DNA of 64,000 nucleotides from Methylorubrum aminovorans (GCF_022179725.1 NZ_BPRC01000007.1:1-64000); one strand, 5' to 3'; numbered from the stretch's first letter, positions 37,093 to 46,961 are shown. The notes: generated from the letters alone by a model not told the origin. Translations and numbers: made by a program.

Positions 37093-38157
37093 TCAGAACG
37101 CGTAGCGCACCCGGCAATAGGGCATCCGCTCGGCGAGCAGCGTCTTGAACCGGGCGAGCCATTTTCCCTTCCAGCCAGTGCGGTAGCGCAGGTTCTCGCC
37201 GCCGCCCTCGGAGCGCTTGGTCTCCTGAATGTCCGGCCGCCAGAGCAGGTCCTCGGCCTTCGGGTGCCAGCCGAGATTGACCGCGTGCAGCCCGGCATTG
37301 TGGGTCAGCATGATGATTTCGCAGGCGAGCTGGTCCTTGGCCGCGCCCGAGATCGTCCTGTCGATCGCGTCGAACAGCGCCGCCCAATCCGCCTCCCAGC
37401 CCTCGTAGAGGATGACGGGCGAGAAATTGACGTGGACCTCGTAGCCGGCCCTCACGAAATCGTCGATCGCGGCGATCCGCTCGGGGATCGGCGTTGTGCG
37501 GACATCAACGATGCGGGCGATCCGCGCCGGCATCAACGAGAAGCGGATGCGGGTGCGCCCCTGCGGGTCGTAGGCGAGGAGGTCTCGGTTCACCGCCTTG
37601 GTGGCGAAGGACCCCTTGGCGTTGGGCAGCCCGCGAAACAGCGCGACGAGATCGCGGACGTTGTCGCAGATCATCGCATCCACCGAGAGATCGCCGTTCT
37701 CGCCGAGATCGTAGACCCAGGCCTGCCCGTCGATCTGGTCGGGCTCAGGCAGCGGACCCTGCTGGCCCGCATGGCGCGCGATCGCGGCGCAGACCGCCTC
37801 GGCATTCACGAACAGCGAGATCGGGTTGGAAAAACCCTTGCGGCGCGGCACGTAGCAATAGGCGCATGACATCGCGCAGCCGTTCGAGGTGGAGGGCGCG
37901 ATGAAATGGGCGGAGCGGCCGTTGGGCCGCATCGTGAGCCCCTTCTTCACGCCGAGCACCAGCGTCGAACGCTTGATCCGAACCCAATCCTCGACGGAGC
38001 CGGCATTGCCGTGCAGGTCCGGGATGTTCCAGTGCGAGGGGACCTCGATCCGCTCGGCGTTGGGATAACGGGCCAGGATCTCGCGACCGCGCGGGTAATC
38101 GGCAACCGCGGGCTCGTGGAAGATGCGGTCGATATCGATGAGGTCGCGCGGGGCCAT
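37093..38157 (-). CDS. Radical SAM protein of the spore photoproduct lyase family
   Basis: A 354-residue protein with the radical-SAM cluster motif Cys94-x3-Cys98-x2-Cys101 (SNGCAMSCAYCYVPRRKG) in the SPL setting (HFIAPSTSNGCAMSCAYCY). SPL reverses thymine dimers (5-thyminyl-5,6-dihydrothymine) in bacterial spores. This organism does not form spores, and SPL homologues in alphaproteobacteria are a separate, largely uncharacterised branch. Cys123 and Cys164 are the nearest candidates for the H-atom-relay cysteine; which, if any, serves is not clear. First gene of an operon with a deaminase. Confidence 0.85.
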   Translation of the reverse strand: MAPRDLIDIDRIFHEPAVADYPRGREILARYPNAERIEVPSHWNIPDLHGNAGSVEDWVRIKRSTLVLGVKKGLTMRPNGRSAHFIAPSTSNGCAMSCAYCYVPRRKGFSNPISLFVNAEAVCAAIARHAGQQGPLPEPDQIDGQAWVYDLGENGDLSVDAMICDNVRDLVALFRGLPNAKGSFATKAVNRDLLAYDPQGRTRIRFSLMPARIARIVDVRTTPIPERIAAIDDFVRAGYEVHVNFSPVILYEGWEADWAALFDAIDRTISGAAKDQLACEIIMLTHNAGLHAVNLGWHPKAEDLLWRPDIQETKRSEGGGENLRYRTGWKGKWLARFKTLLAERMPYCRVRYAF

Positions 38158-38345
38158 GGGCCGGATCTAGGGCGCGCGCGGCGATCCACTGGCCCCTGCG
38201 GCGACAGGCCATCGCCTGAACGGCCGGCAGCCGGGCCGGAGCCCATCATCGCGAGCGGATGCGAAGCGATGCAGCAGCGTGCGTTGTCCGGATCGGACGG
38301 AGCCCTGGACGACTTCGGCTTTGCGTCGGCAAGACGGAGAGAGCG

Positions 38346-39122
38346 TCAGAGCCGTGCCAGCAGCTCCGCCTTTTTCCCCGAAAACTCCGCGTCGGTCAGA
38401 ACGCCCTTCTTGTGCAGCTCCGCCAGCCGTTCGAGGATCGAGAGCACATCGGCGGAGTCTGCGCCCGCAGCAGCCGAACCCTGCCGATGCAAGGCGGGTG
38501 CGGCCGGACGAGCCGTGGACGCCGAAGATGATCCCGTCGAGAACGTGGAGGCCGTCGCAGCCGTGGGGGCCGACGCTTTGTCCGACGCGTCCCGCTCGAC
38601 CGCCGACAGATCCTCCAGCGAAAAACTTCCCTGCGGGCCGCTGAAGCGCAGCGACGAGGTTCCGCCCTGCTGCTGGCTCGCACCGGTGACGATGCGCTCA
38701 CCCGTGTCGTAGAGGGCGAGCCGGCCGTCGGTCTCGACGGCAAGCCGCCGCCTCTCGGGGAAGAACGCGTAGCGCGTGCCGTTCTGCGCCCCCGCGCTCG
38801 ACGGGAGACCAAGTTCCTCCGGCCACCAATTGCCCGAGGCTGCCTCCTCGCGGAAACCGGAGAGCGGCAGGGCCGCGGCGAGTTCGGTGCAGAGAGCATC
38901 GACCCGCGCCTTCAGGGCGTGGTCGTTCATCGAACCGACCATCACCATGCCGCCGCGCGACCACTGGCCGAAGCCGCCGAGATCGGGATGGTCGAACTGG
39001 GCCATGTTACCCTGGCCCGATTGAAGCGCCCGCAGCAGGTGGCGCACCGCCTCCAGGCTCACGCCGTGCCGCTCGGCCAGGGTCTGGAGGCCGTTGGGCC
39101 GGTGTTCCGGGTCTTCGATCAT
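38346..39122 (-). CDS. SHOCT domain protein
   Basis: A 258-residue protein. The first 75 residues are helical (NGLQTLAERHGVSLEAVRHLLRALQSGQGNMAQFDHPDLGGFGQWSRGGMVMVGSMNDHALK). The middle shows a beta-rich repeatless domain (RYAFFPERRRLAVETDGRLALYDTGERIVTGASQQQGG). A Ser/Ala/Pro-rich linker follows, and the last 30 residues form a SHOCT oligomerisation motif (ILERLAELHKKGVLTDAEFSGKKAELLARL). The arrangement recurs in Methylobacterium and relatives; function unknown. The start ATG 39122 (MIEDPEHRPNG) was preferred over a longer frame lacking support. Confidence 0.8.
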   Translation of the reverse strand: MIEDPEHRPNGLQTLAERHGVSLEAVRHLLRALQSGQGNMAQFDHPDLGGFGQWSRGGMVMVGSMNDHALKARVDALCTELAAALPLSGFREEAASGNWWPEELGLPSSAGAQNGTRYAFFPERRRLAVETDGRLALYDTGERIVTGASQQQGGTSSLRFSGPQGSFSLEDLSAVERDASDKASAPTAATASTFSTGSSSASTARPAAPALHRQGSAAAGADSADVLSILERLAELHKKGVLTDAEFSGKKAELLARL

Positions 39123-39359
39123 CGGCGCGTGTTCTCCACGGACGTCTCCGTTCCGATCGATGGAGAGCGGTGCAACGCGAGCCTCCACCGCGAGTTTCGT
39201 CCAAGGCTAACACATCGCTCCCCCACATCCGCGCCGGCGTGCGGCGGATCGGGAAAAATTTGCTGCGCCGCATCAGCCGAGACGGAGCTTCGCGGTTCCG
39301 TGAACGTTCAGAGTCCGGCCGGACCCGAGGGGGCCGCCACCAACGAGAATGGGACGACG

Positions 39360-41630
39360 ATGGCCGATACCGAGAGGAATGGGATGCCGAAGCCGCGCAC
39401 CTCGCGCACGCGAATTCGCGAAGGCTCGCCGCATCCCCGCGGTGCGACCTGGGACGGGCGCGGCGTCAACTTCGCCTTGTTCTCCGCCCACGCGACAAAG
39501 GTCGAGCTGTGCCTGTTCGACGATGCGGGCGTGAAGGAAGTCGAGCGCATCGAGCTGCCCGAGTACACCGACGAGGTCTGGCACGGCTACCTGCCGGATG
39601 CACGGCCCGGCACGATCTACGGCTACCGCGTCCATGGCCCCTACGAGCCGGAGGCCGGCCATCGCTTCAACCCGAACAAGCTCCTGATCGACCCCTACGC
39701 CAAGGGGCTGGTGGGCACCATCGAGTGGAACCCGGCCCTGTTCGGCTACCAGATGGAGACCGGCGACGACCTCACCTTCGATGAGCGCGACTCCGCCCCC
39801 TACACCCGCCGCTCCCGCGTGATCGACCCGGCCTTCACCTGGGGCCGCGATGCCAAGCCGCGCGTGCCGTGGGAACGCACCATCGTCTACGAGACCCACG
39901 TCAAGGGCTTCACCAAGCTTCACCCGGCCGTGCCGGAGAAGCTGCGCGGCACCTATGCCGGCATGGGCCACCCGGCGGTGCTCGACTACATCAAGAGCCT
40001 CGGCATCACGTCGGTCGAACTCTTGCCGGTGCATTCCTTCGTGCAGGACGATTACCTGCAGCAGAAGGGCCTGATCAATTACTGGGGCTACAACACCATC
40101 TCGTTCTTCACGCCGGCCCGGCGCTACGCCGCGGTGCCGGACTTCGCCTTCTCCGAGTTCAAGGAGATGGTGGCGCGCATGCACGGCGCCGGCCTCGAGG
40201 TGATCCTCGACGTCGTCTACAACCACACGGCGGAGGGCAACGAGAAAGGTCCGACCCTTTCCTTCAAGGGCGTCGACAACGCCTCCTACTATCGGCTGCT
40301 GCCGAACCAGCCGCGCTACTACATCAACGACACCGGCACGGGGAACACCTTCAACCTCTCGCATCCGCGGGTGCTGCAACTCGTCACCGACTCGCTTCGC
40401 TACTGGGCGACGGAGATGCGGGTCGACGGCTTCCGCTTCGATCTGGCCACCATCCTCGGCCGCGAGCCCTACGGCTTCGACGAGGGCGGCGGCTTCCTCG
40501 ACACCTGCCGCCAGGATCCGGTGCTCAACGACGTGAAGCTCATCGCCGAGCCGTGGGATTGCGGCCCCGGCGGCTATCAGGTCGGCGGCTTCCCGCCGGG
40601 CTGGGCCGAGTGGAACGACCGCTTCCGCGACGACGTGCGCGGCTACTGGAAGGGCGATGCCGGTCTGCTGCCGGGGCTGGCCTCGCGCATCACCGCGTCC
40701 GCCGACAAGTTCAACAAGCGCGGACGTCGCCCCTGGGCCTCGGTGAACTTCATCACCGCGCACGATGGCTTCACGCTCAACGACACGGTTTCCTACAACG
40801 AGAAGCACAACGAGGCGAACGGCGAGGGCAACCGCGACGGCCACGGCCACAACCTGTCCTACAATTACGGCGTCGAGGGCCCGACGGACGATCCGGAGAT
40901 CCGCACGGTACGCCTGCGCCAGATGCGCAACATGCTCGCCACGCTGTTCCTGTCGAAGGGCACGCCGATGCTGCTGGCCGGTGACGAGTTCGCCCGGACC
41001 CAGCAGGGCAACAACAACGCCTATTGCCAGGATAACGAGGTCTCCTGGGTCGACTGGGGCGCCATCGGCGAGGAGGAGAGGGATCTCGCCGAATTCACGC
41101 AGCGCCTGATCCTGCTGCGCAATTCGCTGCCGATGCTCTCGCGCGGCCGCTTCGTGACGGGCGCCTACGACGAGGAATTCGGTGTCAAGGACGTGACCTG
41201 GCTCACGGCCGCCGGCACCGAGATGAGCCCGGAGAACTGGAACGACGGCAATTCGCGAACCCTAGCCGTGCTGCTCGACGGGCGCGCCCAGGCGAGCGGC
41301 ATCCACAAGCGCGGCGGCGATGCCACCCTGCTGCTGTTCTACAACGCCTATCACGACGTGGTGGACTTCACCTTCCCCGAGGCCGCTGGCGGCACCGCGT
41401 GGACGCGGCTGCTCGACACCAACCTGCCCGACAGCCAGGAGGTGGAGAGCTTCGCCGTGGGCGAGAGCTACTCGGTCACCGGCCGCTCGATGCTGATGTT
41501 CGTACTCAAGCCGATCGAGAGCGAGGGCGAGGAGCACAGCGACATGGAACGCTCCTACCAGTACGTGATGCAGGCCTTCGAGCGGGCGAATGTCGAGAAC
41601 GTCAGCTTCGGCATCGACGAGGAGGTCTGA
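39360..41630 (+). CDS. glgX: Glycogen debranching enzyme (GH13 isoamylase type)
   Basis: A 756-residue alpha-1,6-glucosidase that trims phosphorylase limit dextrin. An N-terminal CBM48 ([28 protein letters not shown]) is followed by a GH13 barrel with [12 protein letters not shown], the nucleophile in [15 protein letters not shown], the acid in [20 protein letters not shown] and [26 protein letters not shown]. Start: ATG 39360 (MADTERNG); the earlier frame is open but lacks a clear ribosome binding site. Downstream is a hairpin at 41678. No other glg genes are in the window. Confidence 0.94.
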   Translation: MADTERNGMPKPRTSRTRIREGSPHPRGATWDGRGVNFALFSAHATKVELCLFDDAGVKEVERIELPEYTDEVWHGYLPDARPGTIYGYRVHGPYEPEAGHRFNPNKLLIDPYAKGLVGTIEWNPALFGYQMETGDDLTFDERDSAPYTRRSRVIDPAFTWGRDAKPRVPWERTIVYETHVKGFTKLHPAVPEKLRGTYAGMGHPAVLDYIKSLGITSVELLPVHSFVQDDYLQQKGLINYWGYNTISFFTPARRYAAVPDFAFSEFKEMVARMHGAGLEVILDVVYNHTAEGNEKGPTLSFKGVDNASYYRLLPNQPRYYINDTGTGNTFNLSHPRVLQLVTDSLRYWATEMRVDGFRFDLATILGREPYGFDEGGGFLDTCRQDPVLNDVKLIAEPWDCGPGGYQVGGFPPGWAEWNDRFRDDVRGYWKGDAGLLPGLASRITASADKFNKRGRRPWASVNFITAHDGFTLNDTVSYNEKHNEANGEGNRDGHGHNLSYNYGVEGPTDDPEIRTVRLRQMRNMLATLFLSKGTPMLLAGDEFARTQQGNNNAYCQDNEVSWVDWGAIGEEERDLAEFTQRLILLRNSLPMLSRGRFVTGAYDEEFGVKDVTWLTAAGTEMSPENWNDGNSRTLAVLLDGRAQASGIHKRGGDATLLLFYNAYHDVVDFTFPEAAGGTAWTRLLDTNLPDSQEVESFAVGESYSVTGRSMLMFVLKPIESEGEEHSDMERSYQYVMQAFERANVENVSFGIDEEV

Positions 41631-41677
41631 CGCTCTGGGGAAGGGCCGCCCTGCCGGGGTGGTCCTTCCCGCCGGGG

Positions 41678-41697
41678 CGGTCGCGCGGACGCGACCG
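41678..41697. terminator. Hairpin downstream of glgX
   Basis: A perfect 8-bp stem CGGTCGCG / CGCGACCG with loop CGGA, 48 bases after the glgX stop. Only two T follow, so factor-independent termination is plausible but not assured. Confidence 0.45.
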
Positions 41698-41848
41698 TTC
41701 CCGTGCGCTCCATTGCGCATCGTCTTTCTGCCCAGCGTTTTTCTACAAAGTTCGTGCCCCACCTTTCGAGACGACGCTCTACACTCCAACAGTGAGGAAG
41801 CGGCGGCAACGCCGGTGGCCTCACCATCACGCCACGCCGCGGGTCCGC

Positions 41849-43444
41849 ATGACCGACATCCCTGAGAAGAGACCCCACGGCGTCCACACGAGCGTCGAAG
41901 CCGGCGCGGCCGGCCATGAGTTCGAAGCGGGCAACGACATCTTCTTCGCCGCCGTCTCGATGACCCGCATGCCGATGGTGGTGGTCGACCCGAACCGGGA
42001 CGACCATCCGATTGTCTTCGTGAACCAAGCCTTCCTGGAAATGACGGGCTACGCCCGCGACGAGGTCATCGGCCGCAACTGCCGCTTCCTCCAGGGCCCA
42101 GAGACCGATCCGGAGACGCGGGCGCAGGTGCGCGACGCCGTCGCCGCCCGGCGCGATGTCGCCACCGAGATCCTGAACTATCGCAAGGACGGCTCGTCCT
42201 TCTGGAACGCGCTGTTCGTCAGCCCGGTCTACAACGCGGCCGGCGACCTCGTGTATTTCTTCGGCTCGCAGCTCGACATCACCCGCCGCCGCCTCGCCGA
42301 GGATTCGCTGCATCAGGCGCAGAAGATGGAGGCGATCGGCCAGCTCACCGGCGGGATCGCCCATGACTTCAACAATCTGCTCCAGGTCATCCTCGGCTAC
42401 GCCGACTCGCTCGCGACCAATCTCGAACGGCCGGACGCCGATCCCGGCCGCATGGGCCGTGCCGTCGGCAACATCCGCGAGGCGGCCGAACGCGCCTCGA
42501 CGCTGACGCAGCAACTGCTGGCCTTCGCCCGCAAGCAGCGCCTCGTTGGCCGCACCCTCAATCTCAACGACCTCGTCACCGAGACCAAGGAGCTGGCGGC
42601 GCGCACGCTGGGCGATGCAGTGACGATCGAGACCGATCTCGCCCCCGATCTGCGCGCCTGCCGGATCGACCGGACCCAGGCCGAGGTCGCCCTGCTCAAC
42701 GTTCTCATCAATGCCCGCGACGCAATGCCGGAGGGGGGGCACGTCACCATCACGACCCGCAACGAGGAAGCCAGCCGCCCCGACGGCACCGGCGGCCTCG
42801 TCAGCGTCGCGGTGACGGATACAGGCTCCGGCATCCCCTCGGACGTGCTGGCGCGGGTGATGGACCCGTTCTTCACGACGAAGGAGGAGGGCAAGGGCAC
42901 CGGACTCGGCCTGTCGATGGTCTACGGCTTTGCCAAGCAGTCGGGGGGCTTCGCGCAGATCGAGTCGGTGATGGGGGAGGGGACGACCGTGCGTCTGTCC
43001 TTCCCGGCCACCGAGGAGGAGGGCGAACTGAGCGAGCCGCCGCCGTCGGTCGAGGAGCGGCCGGGCACGGAGACGATCCTGATCGTCGACGACCGCGCCG
43101 ACGTTGCCGAGCTCGCCCGGGCGATCCTGCGCGATTACGGCTACGGCACCCTGATGGCCCGCCACGGCCGCGAGGCCCTGGAGATCCTGGGCGACCATCC
43201 GGAGATCGACTTGCTCTTCTCCGACCTGATCATGCCCGGTGGGATGGACGGCTTGTCCCTCGCCCGCGAGGCGCGTCGCCGCAACCCCGCTCTCAAGATT
43301 CTGCTCACCACCGGCTACGCCGAAGCCAGCCTCGAGCGAACCGGCATCGAGCGTCCGGAGTTCGATATCCTGAACAAGCCGTATCGCCGCGCCGAGTTGA
43401 TCCGGCGGGTGCGCGCGGCCCTCGACGCGCCGGTCCGAAACTGA
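41849..43444 (+). CDS. Blue-light LOV histidine kinase-response regulator hybrid
   Basis: A 531-residue cytoplasmic sensor. The LOV/PAS domain (about residues 30-145) has the flavin-adduct motif GRNCRFLQG with Cys78, plus [12 protein letters not shown] and the typical [22 protein letters not shown] HisKA domain follows with the phosphoaccepting His172 ([12 protein letters not shown]), then an HATPase ([28 protein letters not shown]) and a receiver domain (LIVDDR, phosphoacceptor Asp459 in [15 protein letters not shown]). The order LOV-HK-receiver is that of the P. syringae and Xanthomonas LOV kinases, near 530 residues. The next gene starts 26 bases downstream. Confidence 0.94.
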   Translation: MTDIPEKRPHGVHTSVEAGAAGHEFEAGNDIFFAAVSMTRMPMVVVDPNRDDHPIVFVNQAFLEMTGYARDEVIGRNCRFLQGPETDPETRAQVRDAVAARRDVATEILNYRKDGSSFWNALFVSPVYNAAGDLVYFFGSQLDITRRRLAEDSLHQAQKMEAIGQLTGGIAHDFNNLLQVILGYADSLATNLERPDADPGRMGRAVGNIREAAERASTLTQQLLAFARKQRLVGRTLNLNDLVTETKELAARTLGDAVTIETDLAPDLRACRIDRTQAEVALLNVLINARDAMPEGGHVTITTRNEEASRPDGTGGLVSVAVTDTGSGIPSDVLARVMDPFFTTKEEGKGTGLGLSMVYGFAKQSGGFAQIESVMGEGTTVRLSFPATEEEGELSEPPPSVEERPGTETILIVDDRADVAELARAILRDYGYGTLMARHGREALEILGDHPEIDLLFSDLIMPGGMDGLSLAREARRRNPALKILLTTGYAEASLERTGIERPEFDILNKPYRRAELIRRVRAALDAPVRN

Positions 43445-43470
43445 CCGCCGCGGCCAATCGGGAGAGCATC

Positions 43471-43788
43471 ATGGCTCAGGGTGACAAGTCGAAATACACG
43501 GACAAGCAGATCCGCAAGGCGGAGCATATCGCCGAATCCTACGAGTCCCGCGGCGTCCCCGAGAAGGAAGCGGAATCCCGCGCCTGGGCGACCGTCAACA
43601 AGGATGACGGCGGCGGCAAGAAGCCCGGCGGCTCGGGCCGCGGCAAGGCGACGGGCCATCCCGCCGCGCACAAAGGCGGGCGCAGCGGCGGCACGGCCTC
43701 GGCCTCGCGCACCAAGGAAGAGCGCTCGGCCTCGGCCAAGAAGGCGGCCGAGACGCGTAAGCGGAACGCGGCGAAGAAGGCGGGGTGA
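43471..43788 (+). CDS. Small basic protein, histone-H1-like tail (plasmid stabilisation annotation family)
   Basis: A 105-residue very basic protein: MAQGDKSKYTDKQIRKAEHIAESYESRGVPEKEAESRAWATVNKDDGGG... followed by a Gly/Lys-rich half and a C-terminal KKAAETRKRNAAKKAG. The N-terminal 45 residues match a conserved alphaproteobacterial family usually labelled plasmid stabilisation protein without evidence. The lysine/alanine tail suggests nucleic-acid binding. Expression may follow the LOV kinase gene upstream, 26 bases away. Function unknown. Confidence 0.8.
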   Translation: MAQGDKSKYTDKQIRKAEHIAESYESRGVPEKEAESRAWATVNKDDGGGKKPGGSGRGKATGHPAAHKGGRSGGTASASRTKEERSASAKKAAETRKRNAAKKAG

Positions 43789-43790
43789 CT

Positions 43791-43932
43791 CCCCAACTCT
43801 CCCCCTCTGCGGGGGAGGGCGGCCCTCGCGTGAGCGAGGGTCGGGAGAGGGGAGCGCCGCGTCCGAAAAGACCTGAGCCGGCCCCTCACCCGCCCGCTTC
43901 GCGGTCCCCCTCTCTCGCGAAGGGGAGAGGGT
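43791..43932. repeat. Composite GC-rich palindromic repeat
   Basis: The segment contains several nested stems, including CCCTCGC/GCGAGGG (43823-43840, loop GTGA) and CCCTCTC/GAGAGGG near 43909-43932. The pattern of C-rich and G-rich blocks is that of dispersed intergenic repeats in Rhizobiales. It separates the convergent small basic protein gene and icd and could act as a two-way terminator. Confidence 0.65.
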
Positions 43933-43951
43933 TCCGCACAGCACTCCGATT

Positions 43952-45166
43952 TCAGACAGCCATCGCCGCCTTCAGGTTCTCATCGACCTTGTCGAGGAAG
44001 CCGTTAGTGGTGAGCCACTTCTGGTCCGGACCGACAAGGAGGGCGAGATCCTTCGTCATGTGACCGGCCTCGACGGTGTCGACGCAGACCTTCTCCAGGG
44101 TCGCGGCGAACTTGGCGAGGTCGGCATTACCGTCGAGCTTGGCCCGGTGGGCGAGGCCGCGGGTCCAGGCGAAGATCGAGGCGATCGAGTTGGTCGAGGT
44201 CGCCTTGCCCTTCTGGTGCTCGCGATAGTGGCGTGTCACCGTGCCGTGGGCGGCCTCGGCCTCCACCGTCTGGCCGTCCGGCGTCATCAGCACCGAGGTC
44301 ATCAGCCCGAGCGAGCCGAAGCCCTGCGCTGCCGTATCCGACTGCACGTCGCCGTCGTAGTTCTTGCAGGCCCAGACATAGCCGCCCGACCACTTGAGGC
44401 AGGAGGCGACCATGTCGTCGATCAGGCGGTGCTCGTAAGTCAGGCCGAGCGACTGGAACTTCGACTTGAACTCCTCGTCGAACACCTTCTGGAACAGATC
44501 CTTGAAGCGCCCGTCATAGGTCTTCAGGATGGTGTTCTTGGTCGACAGATAGACCGGGTACTTACGGGCGAGGCCGTAGTTGAACGAGGCGCGGGCGAAA
44601 TCGATGATCGACTGGTCGAGGTTGTACATCGACATCGCGACGCCGGCATCGGGGAACTTGAAGACTTCCTTCTCGATGACGGTGCCGTCGTCGCCTTCGA
44701 ACTTGATGGTGAGGCGGCCCTTGCCCGGCACCTTGAAGTCGGTGGCGCGATACTGGTCGCCGTAGGCGTGGCGGCCGATCACGAAGGGCTGGGTCCAGCC
44801 CGGCACGAGGCGCGGCACGTTCGAGCAGATGATCGGCTCGCGAAAGATGACGCCGCCGAGGATGTTGCGGATCGTACCGTTGGGCGAGCGCCACATCTCC
44901 TTAAGCTTGAACTCCTCGACGCGCGCCTCGTCCGGCGTGATCGTAGCGCATTTCACGCCGACGCCGTGGCGCTTGATTGCCTCGGCCGCATCGATCGTCA
45001 CCTGATCGTTGGTCGCATCGCGATGCTCGACGCCGAGGTCGTAATAGTCGAGGTCGAGATCGAGGTAGGGGTGGATGAGCTTGTTCTTGATCTCAGCCCA
45101 GATGATCCGGGTCATCTCGTCGCCGTCGAGCTCGACGACCGGATTGGCCACCTTGATCTTCGCCAT
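43952..45166 (-). CDS. icd: Isocitrate dehydrogenase, NADP-dependent
   Basis: A TCA cycle enzyme that decarboxylates isocitrate to 2-oxoglutarate. It is the 404-residue type common to alphaproteobacteria and eukaryotes ([84 protein letters not shown]). Substrate arginines lie in the [19 protein letters not shown] stretch and the metal ligands in [24 protein letters not shown]. An upstream GAGGGA precedes the ATG. In methylotrophs its activity competes with the serine cycle/glyoxylate regeneration for carbon. Confidence 0.97.
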   Translation of the reverse strand: MAKIKVANPVVELDGDEMTRIIWAEIKNKLIHPYLDLDLDYYDLGVEHRDATNDQVTIDAAEAIKRHGVGVKCATITPDEARVEEFKLKEMWRSPNGTIRNILGGVIFREPIICSNVPRLVPGWTQPFVIGRHAYGDQYRATDFKVPGKGRLTIKFEGDDGTVIEKEVFKFPDAGVAMSMYNLDQSIIDFARASFNYGLARKYPVYLSTKNTILKTYDGRFKDLFQKVFDEEFKSKFQSLGLTYEHRLIDDMVASCLKWSGGYVWACKNYDGDVQSDTAAQGFGSLGLMTSVLMTPDGQTVEAEAAHGTVTRHYREHQKGKATSTNSIASIFAWTRGLAHRAKLDGNADLAKFAATLEKVCVDTVEAGHMTKDLALLVGPDQKWLTTNGFLDKVDENLKAAMAV

Positions 45167-45566
45167 GTCGGTCCCTCGATTACCCGGTGCCGCGCATTCG
45201 GCCGATTGCCCTTTGCGCGTCGTCCCGGAACCCCGTTGCCGCCCCTATAACGCAGCGCAGCAAGCCGACAAAGCCGGGCTCCGGGCACCGGTTTCGGATA
45301 TGCGGATCTGTTACCGACGCAAGAGCAGCCGGCCGCCGCCATTCGCTGCGACATCCGTTATCGGTCGAGATAGGTCCCGAGGCTCGCGCTTCCGACAGAG
45401 AAGCGCCGGCTCGGGCATCTCGGGTGCATGCTCCACGGCCAAAGCAAGTGTCGCTCCGGCACAAGAGCGCACACCACGGCCGCGCTAAGCGGCCTGGACA
45501 AACCCGGCCGCCGCTGCGACGACCCCGACCGTCCATCGCATGGCCGATCACGAGGAAGGACACACC
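45167..45566. other. Non-coding gap between icd and the fae-like gene
   Basis: This 400-base divergent region holds both promoters. It contains no convincing gene. A possible -10 (TATAAC-like, around 45246-45251) lies on the icd side. No operator was recognised. Confidence 0.45.
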
Positions 45567-46115
45567 ATGAGCGACCGCATCATCCTGCGCGCCGGCGAGG
45601 CCCTCGTCGCGGGCGGCCCGCCCAACACCGCGTCCGAGCCCGAAGTCATCATCGGCGAGCTTGACGGCCCCGTCGGCACCGCGCTCGCCACGCTGACCGG
45701 CGATCAGGTCGTCGGCCATAGCCGCGTCTTCGCGCTCCTGAACACCGACATCATGGTCCGGCCGGTGACGCTGTGCGTCTCCAAGGTGAGCGTGACCGAG
45801 AACAAGTACACCTCGATCCTGATGGGCACGGTGCAGTACGCCATCGCCAACGGCGTGCTCGACGCCGTGCGGGCCGGCTACATCCCCAAGGAGAAGGCCA
45901 ACGATCTCGGCATCATCTGCTCGGTCTGGCTCAGCCCCGGCGTGATCCAGGACGAGAACATCGACCACAAGGCGCTGTTCGAGATCCAGCGCAAGGGCAT
46001 GACCGAGGCGATCCGCAAGGCCATGACCAACGAGCCGTCGATCGACTGGCTGCTCGAGAACCAGGACAAGATCGTCCACAAGTACTACCAGATGGGCCTC
46101 GACGGTAAGATCTGA
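45567..46115 (+). CDS. Formaldehyde-activating enzyme (Fae) paralogue
   Basis: Fae condenses formaldehyde with tetrahydromethanopterin in methylotrophs. This 182-residue protein has the family frame: GEALVAGG (residues 9-16), an IIGELDGPVGTALATL segment, FALLNTDIMVRPVTLCVSKVSV, MGTVQYAIANGVLDAVRAGYIPKEKANDLGIICSVWLSPG and the C-terminal region. The family's catalytic His (about position 22 in the M. extorquens enzyme, inside VAHIDLIIG) appears to be Glu here, so activity is doubtful. M. extorquens has extra copies named fae2 and fae3. Ribosome binding site AAGGA precedes ATG 45567. Confidence 0.9.
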   Translation: MSDRIILRAGEALVAGGPPNTASEPEVIIGELDGPVGTALATLTGDQVVGHSRVFALLNTDIMVRPVTLCVSKVSVTENKYTSILMGTVQYAIANGVLDAVRAGYIPKEKANDLGIICSVWLSPGVIQDENIDHKALFEIQRKGMTEAIRKAMTNEPSIDWLLENQDKIVHKYYQMGLDGKI

Positions 46116-46130
46116 CTCTTTTTGCATTTG

Positions 46131-46155
46131 GCGCCGCCGGCTTCGCTGGCGGCGC
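46131..46155. terminator. Hairpin downstream of fae-like gene
   Basis: The stem GCGCCGCCGGC/GCTGGCGGCGC pairs at 10 of 11 positions with loop TTC, 16 bases after the stop. A TTTTTG run precedes it. It separates the fae-like gene from trmJ. Confidence 0.55.
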
Positions 46156-46223
46156 AGGACCGTTCGCGCACCGTCCGTAATTTGCGGATTGAGGCCGTGC
46201 CCGCAGCATGCGAGAGGGCGGCC

Positions 46224-46961
46224 ATGAGCGCCCCCGTCGTCATCCTGGTCGAGCCGCAATTGGCCGAGAATATCGGCATGGCCGCCCGCGCCATGGCGAA
46301 TTTCGGGCTGTCGGAGCTGCGCCTCGTGGCGCCGAAGAACGGCTGGCCGAAGAAGGGCGTGCGGGAGGCGGCCTCCGGCGCGACGCACGTGCTCGACGGC
46401 GCGAAGATCTACGCCACCCTGGCCGAGGCCATCGCCGACCTGCACCACGTTCTCGCCACCACCGCCCGCGAGCGCGGGCAGATGAAGCGGGTCTTCGCGC
46501 CCGACGAGGCGATGACGGCGGTCGCCGAGCGGGTCGGGCGCGGCGAGCGGATCGGGCTGATGTTCGGGCGCGAGCGGGTGGGCCTCAGCAACGACGAGGT
46601 GTCGCTGGCCGACGCCATCGTTACCTTCCCGGTGACGGCGGAATTCCCCTCGCTCAACCTCGCCCAGGCCGTGCTGCTAATGGGCTACGAATGGCGACGT
46701 GCCGCAGGCCTCGCGACCCTACGCTTTTCCGGCGAATTGCTCTCGCCACCCGCCACCCGCGAGGCGCTGCTGTCGCTGTTTGCCAGCCTGGAGGAGACGC
46801 TGGCGGGCGCCGGGTTCTACCCACCGGAGAAGCGCGAGATCATCGCCCGCAACATGCGCGACATGCTCCACCGCATGGCGATGACCGAGCAGGACGTGCG
46901 CACCTTCCGCGGCGCACTGCGGACGCTGAGCCGCCGCGGCTCGGGGAGCGAGGAGTCGTAG
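46224..46961 (+). CDS. tRNA (cytidine/uridine-2'-O-)-methyltransferase, TrmJ-like
   Basis: SPOUT-superfamily RNA methyltransferase of 245 residues. The opening VVILVEPQLAENIGMAARAMANFGLSELRLVAPKNGWPKK (NIG...AR..N) and the knot region GLMFGRERVGLSNDEVSLADAIVTFPVTAEFPSLNLAQAVLLMGYEW define the TrmJ/TrmH type. The C-terminal extension (EKREIIARNMRDMLHRMAMTEQDVRTFRGALRTLSRR) is that of TrmJ, which methylates position 32 of tRNAs. Start: ATG 46224 (MSAPVV); the longer frame is not needed. No partner gene overlaps it. Confidence 0.9.
   Translation: MSAPVVILVEPQLAENIGMAARAMANFGLSELRLVAPKNGWPKKGVREAASGATHVLDGAKIYATLAEAIADLHHVLATTARERGQMKRVFAPDEAMTAVAERVGRGERIGLMFGRERVGLSNDEVSLADAIVTFPVTAEFPSLNLAQAVLLMGYEWRRAAGLATLRFSGELLSPPATREALLSLFASLEETLAGAGFYPPEKREIIARNMRDMLHRMAMTEQDVRTFRGALRTLSRRGSGSEES

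Noticed and set aside
39273..40850. A 525-codon frame antisense to glgX
   Set aside because: Complementary shadow of a catalytically complete GH13 gene.
41555..43198. A 547-codon frame antisense to the LOV kinase gene
   Set aside because: Shadow of a protein with intact LOV, kinase and receiver motifs.
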